Positions 24,870 through 29,748 of a DNA stretch of 29,748 bases are shown piece by piece. A program made the translations under genes and the position numbers. Origin of the DNA: Chlamydiota bacterium (GTDB taxonomy: Bacteria > Chlamydiota > Chlamydiia > Chlamydiales > Parachlamydiaceae); NCBI GenBank assembly GCA_013286075.1, contig JABDGJ010000009.1, positions 1 through 29,748 of the forward strand. Direction: 5' to 3'. The notes under the pieces are model-generated. The model was not told the origin of the DNA, did not search any database, and saw only the letters and a program-made list of their open reading frames with translations. How positions within the stretch are numbered: the first letter of the stretch is position 1; the number at the start of each line of letters is the position of its first letter.

Positions 24870-26029
24870 GCGATTGAAAAAGAGGGGTAAGAAAGTGAAG
24901 AAAGAGTTTTTGCAGATTCGACAATCAGTGGAATAGCTCTTTCTATTTCCTCTTCTGTTGTATAGCGAGAAAGACTAAAGGAAATTGCCTGGTTAGCGAG
25001 TGGTTGTTGAATTCCTGCTGAAGAGAGAAGAATTCCGAGTTGTTGAAAATTTCCTCCTCCAATTGTTGCGCAGATTCCTTTGCGATGTAAGGAAAATAAT
25101 AAAGATTCGTTTGCAATGCCTGGAAAAAAAATTGTAGTGCAGTGAGGTACTCTTTCTTGTTTTTTAAAGCAAACGGATGCAGAGGGAAAGCCTTTGAGAA
25201 TTCCCCTTTCCAATTGATTTCTCAACCGAGCCGTTTCGGTGCATAGGAAATCCCGATTTTCGATGGCTTCTTCAAGCGCGCAAGCAATTCCTGCTAAGTT
25301 TGCCATAGGAATAGAACCTGCCCTCATTCCTCCTTGATCCGCACTTCCAAAAATCAACGGTGAGCATTGAATCCCTTGTTTCACAAGAAGAATTCCCACT
25401 CCCCTAGGGCCATGAATTTGTTCTCCATGCAACGTCAAGTAATCAACACCAAGAGTTTCGAACTGACAATCGAGTTTTCCAAAAGCGTGTGTGATATCGA
25501 CATGAAGTCGAATTCCCCGTTCCTTGCACAATGTGGCGATTTCGGAAATTGGTTGTACAACCCCCGTTAGACCATTTGCTAAGGAAAGTGATACAAGAGC
25601 AGTTCTTGGTGATAGAGAATTAGCAAGTTTTTCAATAGAAATGATCCCATTCATTGTTTCTCCCATTTTGCCTACGCAACCGAAAGGTTCTAGATGGGTA
25701 ATGGTCATGATGGAGGCCGCTTCGTCCAGCTGTGAGGTGATGAATTGATTCTTGCCAGTAGCGAGCGTGACATCGCGATAGATTGAAGAAATCACATGGG
25801 TAACGGCTTCTGCACCCGATGAAGTGATAACGAGTTGGTCATTGGGTTGGGCTCCTAGACAAGTGTAAATCGTTGTATAGAACTTGGAGAGAAAGGGGTA
25901 AAGTTCTTCTCCTTTTTGATGAGGGGTCATAGGGGAGCCCCAATACGTTGTAAGCAATGGAGTCATTGCGCGAATCACCTCTGGTGAAGGAGGGGCAGTC
26001 GTGTTATTATCTAAATAGATAAGAGTCAT
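24866..26029 (-). CDS. nifS: NifS-like cysteine desulfurase homologue, active site residues absent
   Basis: A 387-residue member of the fold-type I aminotransferase class V (NifS/IscS) family: MTLIYLDNNTTAPP opens it, TSSGAEAVTHVI and LHVDITHAFGKLD (with conserved D178) match the family, and the C-terminus ISFSLSRYTTEEEIERAI is typical. Catalytic residues are changed. The Lys that binds PLP, normally in HK before (I/F)(H/Y)GPKG, is Q204 in HGEQIHGPRG. The stacking His of TSxxEH is E103 in TSQLDEAAS. The Cys of the GSAC loop is replaced by IGGGN (323-327). As read, the protein could not form the internal aldimine. The frame is intact over full length, so it is retained. It overlaps gpmA and nifU by 4 bases each. 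The chlamydial gene is conventionally labelled nifS. Confidence 0.85.
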   Translation of the reverse strand: MTLIYLDNNTTAPPSPEVIRAMTPLLTTYWGSPMTPHQKGEELYPFLSKFYTTIYTCLGAQPNDQLVITSSGAEAVTHVISSIYRDVTLATGKNQFITSQLDEAASIMTITHLEPFGCVGKMGETMNGIISIEKLANSLSPRTALVSLSLANGLTGVVQPISEIATLCKERGIRLHVDITHAFGKLDCQFETLGVDYLTLHGEQIHGPRGVGILLVKQGIQCSPLIFGSADQGGMRAGSIPMANLAGIACALEEAIENRDFLCTETARLRNQLERGILKGFPSASVCFKKQERVPHCTTIFFPGIANESLLFSLHRKGICATIGGGNFQQLGILLSSAGIQQPLANQAISFSLSRYTTEEEIERAIPLIVESAKTLSSLSYPSFSIA

Positions 26030-26706
26030 CGTATTTTTTTTGTAAATACTTGATTTTCATAGGTATATAGAAGAGGAGTTCCTGTTGGAACTTCACATTG
26101 GACAATTTCTTGTGCCGATAGCGATTCGATATTCATGATAATCGAACGAAGAGAATTCCCATGTGCAACGACGAATACGTTCTCTTCTCGTTGTAAGTGA
26201 GGAAGAATCCGTTGCGTAAAAAAAGGGATCGTTCTTGCAGCTGTCATGGCTAGGCTTTCTCCATCAGGAGGAGGGACATCAAAACTGCGGCGCCAAATGT
26301 GCACTTGTTCTTCACCATATTCGGCCATAAGTTCTTTTTTATTTACTCCTTGCAAACGGCCATACATTCTCTCATTCAGTTCCCAAGCCCTAATCAAAGG
26401 AATTATCGTTGTTTTTGTTGTCTGGCTGTAGATTTTTGCCCAATCTTCCATTTTTCCTTCCCCTGAATGGAGAACAACAGGTACTTTTTTTGAGTGATGG
26501 ACACTCATAGCTAAAAGAGCTGTCATTTCCGCTCGACAGAGGGTAGATGTAAAAATAATGTCTATAGGTTGGTGTTGAATCTGTTCACCACCTCGTAGTG
26601 ATTGTTCTATTCCATAGGTTGAGAGTGGAACGTCTACCCAACCAGTGAAAAGATTATCTGCATTCCATTGAGATTCCCCATGACGCATCAAAATCAATGT
26701 AGCCAT
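26026..26706 (-). CDS. gpmA: 2,3-bisphosphoglycerate-dependent phosphoglycerate mutase
   Basis: A 226-residue glycolytic enzyme that interconverts 3- and 2-phosphoglycerate. LILMRHGESQWNADNLFTGW carries the phosphohistidine H9; ERMYGRLQGVNK, the WRRSFDVPPP loop and VAHGNSLR (second active-site His) are all intact, and the length is typical of the short bacterial cofactor-dependent form. It is the first gene of a reverse operon with nifS and nifU (4-base overlaps), an order shared with chlamydiae. AAAGGATC lies about 8-15 bases before the ATG. The pairing with Fe-S genes has no known functional reason. Confidence 0.95.
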   Translation of the reverse strand: MATLILMRHGESQWNADNLFTGWVDVPLSTYGIEQSLRGGEQIQHQPIDIIFTSTLCRAEMTALLAMSVHHSKKVPVVLHSGEGKMEDWAKIYSQTTKTTIIPLIRAWELNERMYGRLQGVNKKELMAEYGEEQVHIWRRSFDVPPPDGESLAMTAARTIPFFTQRILPHLQREENVFVVAHGNSLRSIIMNIESLSAQEIVQCEVPTGTPLLYTYENQVFTKKIR

Positions 26707-26768
26707 TCTTTTTGATCCTTTTGATATATCATCATAACGAATACTTCTTGTTCCTCAAAGGAAAAAGA

Positions 26769-26798
26769 TTGCAATTTCATTGTAAAAATTGTTACAAT
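26769..26798 (+). promoter_or_regulatory. Possible promoter for the rluB gene
   Basis: TTGCAA (26769-26774), 18-base spacer and TACAAT (26793-26798), about 30 bases upstream of the ATG at 26829, in the 122-base gap to divergent gpmA. Confidence 0.45.
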
Positions 26799-26828
26799 TC
26801 CTTAAACAACAATATTTTAAAAGAAAAA

Positions 26829-27536
26829 ATGGCTACTAAACAACGGTTGAGCAAAGTATTAGCATCTGCTGGAATTGCTTCTCGTCGAGCTTGTGAAGAG
26901 TTGATTTTCAACGGTTTGGTAACACTCAATGACGAAATAATAAAAATTCCTCAAACTTTGGTTGATCCACTTAGAGATCGAATTCAGGTCAAAAATCAAC
27001 TCATCAGAGAAAAAGAAAAAAAAGTATATTATCTTCTTCATAAGCCCAAAGGGACTGTTTGCTCGTCAAAAGGGAACCGGGAAACTCGACTTGTCTTAAG
27101 CTTCTTTGCAGAAATAGAGCAAAGACTATTCACTGTGGGACGATTGGATAAAGACACGAGTGGATTGCTTATTGTAACAAACGATGGACACTTTGCTAAT
27201 CGAGTCATTCACCCTTCGGCGAATATCCAAAAAGAATATCTGGTCAAAACAAATCACGAAATCACACACGAGCATCTCATGATCATTTCGCGAGGTACTT
27301 TAGTTGAAGGGGCTTTTGTCAAACCAATTCGGGTAGAGAAAGTGCGGAAGGGAACTTTGAAAATCGTAATCGGAGAAGGGAAAAAACGAGAAGTCCGTTT
27401 ATTACTTGCTGCAGCAGGACTTCCTGTAAACGAATTGGTCCGCATTCGATTGGGCAATTTATTGCTTGGAAATCTTCCTGTAGGGCAATGGCGTCCCTTG
27501 ACAAATCGAGAAAAGGAATTGATTTTTGAAAAGTAG
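26829..27536 (+). CDS. rluB: RluB-type 23S rRNA pseudouridine synthase
   Basis: A 235-residue RsuA-family pseudouridine synthase that modifies ribosomal RNA. An N-terminal S4 RNA-binding domain (RLSKVLASAGIASRRACEELI...) is followed by the catalytic domain, where GRLDKDTSGLLIVTNDG holds the catalytic aspartate. PVGQWRPLTNREKE at the end matches family members. I chose ATG at 26829 because the S4 domain starts there and the upstream extension is low-complexity and contains the probable promoter. It is followed after 4 bases by the Rsm22-like gene, so the two form a small RNA-modification operon. Confidence 0.9.
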   Translation: MATKQRLSKVLASAGIASRRACEELIFNGLVTLNDEIIKIPQTLVDPLRDRIQVKNQLIREKEKKVYYLLHKPKGTVCSSKGNRETRLVLSFFAEIEQRLFTVGRLDKDTSGLLIVTNDGHFANRVIHPSANIQKEYLVKTNHEITHEHLMIISRGTLVEGAFVKPIRVEKVRKGTLKIVIGEGKKREVRLLLAAAGLPVNELVRIRLGNLLLGNLPVGQWRPLTNREKELIFEK

Positions 27537-27540
27537 TTTT

Positions 27541-28680
27541 ATGAAATCACACAAAGTACCTCCATTAGATATAGAAAATATTCATCTCTTGTTGATGGGA
27601 GTTTGGCGCCGTTTTCATAAGCTTAGCGGACCTCCTGATGTATTGCAAACTCGAGAATTTCGAAGCGTCGTTGCGGGTGTGAAAGAATTGCAAGATTGCT
27701 TTCAGGCTAATGAATTTGCCCAAGACTATTTCAAGGAAAGATCTCTATTGGGAGCGTATCTCCTCTATTATTGGATGCTTCACTACCAAGAAGGAATGTC
27801 ACTCATCAATGAAATTCCCTATCGTCCAACAAGAGTTCTCGATATTGCGAGTGGCCCTGCTCCTTTTTCTTTCGCAGCACTCCGTTATGGAGCAAGAGAT
27901 GTGGTAGCAATCGACCGAAATAAAGAAGCTCTTTTATTAGCTTCTGAGATTTGTGGAAGATATGGTTTTCCTATTCAGGTCAGACAACATCATGTACTGC
28001 AATTTCCTTTGCCTGTGGAAGGGAGATTTGATGTGATTATCGTGGGACATTGTTTGCGAGAATTATTCTCTAATGAACAAAACCAACGGCAGAAAGAGTG
28101 GGTGAGAAAATTAAGTGAATACCTTACTCCACAAGGAATGATTCTCTTTGTAGAAAATTCTTTGGCTCCAATGAATCATGATTTTCTTACTTTGCGTGAT
28201 GAATTAGTAGCGACTGGTTTCTCTATCCAAGCTCCTTGTGTTTGGAGAGGAGAGTGTCCTGCTCTACAAGCCAACAGTCTTTGTTTTGCACAACGAGAGT
28301 TTGAGAAAACGTATTTGATCAAAGAAATCCAAAGAGCTACTGATATCCATCTCAGTTCATTAAAAATGTCTTATTTGATTGTTCGTAACCTCGCTACAGA
28401 GTGGCCTCCAGTGCCAAACTATCCAGTATATCGGGTGATCAGTCCCCCTATAGAAACGCATGCAGGAAAAAGATTCTATCTCTGCGGAACCGACGGTAAG
28501 AAGAATATAGGCCTTCGAACATCCACACCGGAAACAAAAGCCTTTGACTACCTGAAAAGAGGAGAATTGATTTCGATTGAAAATGGTTTTGTCAGAGATT
28601 CTCATATTGACCTAGTAGAAGGGAGTCACATAAAAGTTGAAGCTGCTTTACAGAAACCGCTCCCTTTTACAGCAGAGTAA
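27541..28680 (+). CDS. Rsm22-like putative rRNA methyltransferase with Cys cluster
   Basis: A 379-residue AdoMet-binding protein. VLDIASGPAPFSFAALRYGARDVVAIDRN (about 100-130) is the Rossmann motif I with acidic motif II; LTPQGMILFVENSLAP matches the Rsm22 family segment. The strong clue is APCVWRGECPAL...SLCFAQREF followed by LSSLKMSYLIVRN, which mirrors the APCPHxxxCP...CHFxxR...FSYLV block of mitochondrial Rsm22/METTL17 and bacterial relatives. The three cysteines may bind an Fe-S cluster. The C-terminal 80 residues (AGKRFYLCGTDGKKNIGL...) are additional. ATG at 27541 lies 4 bases after the rluB stop; a TTG start overlapping rluB by 11 bases is possible. Its 3' end overlaps the convergent gene by 14 bases. 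Confidence 0.75.
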   Translation: MKSHKVPPLDIENIHLLLMGVWRRFHKLSGPPDVLQTREFRSVVAGVKELQDCFQANEFAQDYFKERSLLGAYLLYYWMLHYQEGMSLINEIPYRPTRVLDIASGPAPFSFAALRYGARDVVAIDRNKEALLLASEICGRYGFPIQVRQHHVLQFPLPVEGRFDVIIVGHCLRELFSNEQNQRQKEWVRKLSEYLTPQGMILFVENSLAPMNHDFLTLRDELVATGFSIQAPCVWRGECPALQANSLCFAQREFEKTYLIKEIQRATDIHLSSLKMSYLIVRNLATEWPPVPNYPVYRVISPPIETHAGKRFYLCGTDGKKNIGLRTSTPETKAFDYLKRGELISIENGFVRDSHIDLVEGSHIKVEAALQKPLPFTAE

Positions 28681-29434
28681 TACAGGTTGCGTGGCGTCCG
28701 GTGATTTTATCTCTTCGATGAGAAAAAAAATGAGAAGGGTCCGCATAGGTACATAAGCGGGCAATTTCAATGTGATGAGGTAAAATACCTGCTTCTTGGA
28801 GTTGCATCTCACTAATGGACCAAAAGTCAAAAAAGTGGGGTCGAATCTGAAACTTCCAAAATTCTTGAGGCAATTCTTTTTGATAATAGACAAATTCTCC
28901 ATGTTGTGGTCCTAGGCTTGGTGATATGCAAGCAAGAATATTAGATGGTTGGGCTCCAAATTGGTATTTCATTACATCAATTGTTTTCTGATAGATGTTG
29001 AGAGTACTTCCTCTCCATCCTGCATGGACATTTGCTGCAATGTGGTGCACGGGATCGTAGAACAATGCAATTTGGCAATCAGCGTGTTTCATTAAGAGAG
29101 AGCGACGAGGAGTGATCGTAATGAGACTATCAAAATCGACAAGATCTTGTGGAGTCTTTTCAGTGACAATGCAAATTTCTTTTCCGTGACTTGCTCGCGA
29201 GGAACAAAATCCATTCCAAGAAGAAATTTCAGAAGATAGTTGTTGTTTGATTCTCTCAATGTTTTTCTCCACATGAAAGGGAAAATCTCCCACATGCCAT
29301 CCTGTATTTAAACTCGAAAAACTTCCTGTGCTTGACCCACCATGTCTTAAAAAAGTGGCGTGCTTGACTTTTGGAATATCAGCTAAAAGATCAAATTCTA
29401 ACCACTCAATTCCATTTTTTTTGTAATGCTGCAT
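28667..29434 (-). CDS. pgeF: Laccase-domain (PgeF/YfiH family) protein
   Basis: A 255-residue protein of the Cu-oxidase_4/DUF152 family. The metal-site residues are present: H83 in SRASHGKEI, C120 in KHADCQIALF and H137 in VHAGWRGS, the family signature. ATFLRHGGSSTGSFSSLNTGWHVGD at the N-terminus is also diagnostic, although GVSxG reads GSSTG. Members have been described as peptidoglycan editing factors, removing wrongly incorporated serine from precursors, and as purine nucleoside phosphorylases. Which activity operates here is not decided by sequence. The editing role would fit a chlamydial cell making very little peptidoglycan. AAAAAGGAAAT precedes the ATG. It is divergent from the gene at 29499. 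Confidence 0.85.
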   Translation of the reverse strand: MQHYKKNGIEWLEFDLLADIPKVKHATFLRHGGSSTGSFSSLNTGWHVGDFPFHVEKNIERIKQQLSSEISSWNGFCSSRASHGKEICIVTEKTPQDLVDFDSLITITPRRSLLMKHADCQIALFYDPVHHIAANVHAGWRGSTLNIYQKTIDVMKYQFGAQPSNILACISPSLGPQHGEFVYYQKELPQEFWKFQIRPHFFDFWSISEMQLQEAGILPHHIEIARLCTYADPSHFFSHRRDKITGRHATCITLL

Positions 29435-29498
29435 TAGTTATATTTCCTTTTTAATTCTATTTTTTGCTACACTCGTTGAAAAAAAATGTGTGAATCTT

Positions 29499-29748
29499 AT
29501 GCATTCATTAAAAAAGTTATTTCTGTACTTATTTCTCTTTCCTTTATCCCTGTTTTCTACCTATTGCATTCCCGACTGTGAAGTAGAAACCGATTATACA
29601 TTAGAAGTTCGTTTTGCTTCTTATGATCTTTCTTCTCGAAAATTAAGAAAAATTTATTCCAATGGTTGGTTTGATTATCAGGTGGAAGCAGCCAAAAGAA
29701 TCCATCCTTATTGGGAAGTATGGGGAGGGATTTGTTGGGCAAATAAGC
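29499..29748 (+). CDS. Exported protein, probable outer-membrane barrel, 3' end missing
   Basis: The frame starts at ATG 29499 and runs off the right edge after 83 residues. MHSLKKLFLYLFLFPLSLFSTYC is a typical signal peptide. The mature start DYTLEVRFASYDLSSRKLRKIYSNGWFDYQVEA and YWEVWGGICWANK has alternating aromatic strands that suggest a small beta-barrel in the outer membrane. I recall similar sequences in environmental chlamydiae but cannot name the family. No convincing Shine-Dalgarno is seen, and the start is 64 bases from the divergent pgeF. Confidence 0.6.
   Translation, partial: MHSLKKLFLYLFLFPLSLFSTYCIPDCEVETDYTLEVRFASYDLSSRKLRKIYSNGWFDYQVEAAKRIHPYWEVWGGICWANK

Noticed and set aside
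24866..26029. nifS as a decaying pseudogene
   Set aside because: The frame is intact over the full family length, overlaps both neighbours by 4 bases, and non-catalytic family motifs are well kept.
26712..26828. 39-residue N-terminal extension of RluB
   Set aside because: The extension is low-complexity and contains the probable promoter; the S4 domain begins right after the ATG at 26829.
29557..29742. Reverse-strand open frame at the right edge
   Set aside because: It is the mirror of the truncated exported protein, which has a convincing signal peptide and strand pattern on the forward strand.

Overview
The window reads as chromosomal DNA from a member of the phylum Chlamydiae, most likely an environmental (Parachlamydia- or Simkania-like) chlamydia. 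The evidence is gene content and order, recalled from known chlamydial genomes: clpX-clpP-tig-tRNA-SWI/SNF helicase-mreB-pckA lie together, as do rodA-birA, nifU-nifS-gpmA and rluB-(rRNA methyltransferase-like gene), as in Chlamydia. nqrA is separate from other nqr genes. The DNA is AT-rich, and several accessory proteins carry the paired hydrophobic segments typical of chlamydial inclusion-membrane (Inc) proteins. The exact genus cannot be fixed from sequence alone.

Layout: 1-4.1 kb is accessory. It holds a truncated Inc-like membrane protein, a family 2 glycosyltransferase, a short SET-domain protein, and a perfect 958-bp tandem duplication carrying two Inc-like proteins with ankyrin-like repeats, each with its own sigma70-type promoter. 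A 40-bp inverted repeat follows. At 4.1-7.75 kb a large YjbH-like outer-membrane protein is divergent from nqrA. At 7.8-10.1 kb there is a second duplicated accessory region: two unrecognised paralogues, a small remnant of the neighbouring reverse-strand gene, another inverted-repeat element and a membrane protein.

From 10.2 to 18.0 kb a long reverse-strand cluster, probably one operon, encodes SWIM/SNF2 helicase, MreB, GTP-type PEP carboxykinase and a LysM protein. tRNA-Gly(GCC), trigger factor, ClpP and ClpX run forward to 21.4 kb, ending at a MITE-like palindrome. Then come RodA (reverse), biotin ligase (forward), a small two-membrane-segment protein, the overlapping reverse operon gpmA-nifS-nifU, RluB plus an Rsm22-like protein (forward), PgeF-like laccase-domain protein (reverse) and a truncated exported protein at the end.

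Functional themes: cell shape and septal wall synthesis (MreB, RodA, LysM protein, PgeF), protein quality control (Tig-ClpP-ClpX), central and energy metabolism (PckA, GpmA, NqrA), Fe-S-related proteins (NifU, NifS, Rsm22-like) and host interaction candidates (Inc-like proteins, SET protein). The most unusual observation is that NifS lacks its PLP lysine, its stacking histidine and its catalytic cysteine, while the adjoining NifU lacks the scaffold cysteines but keeps its C-terminal CxxC.
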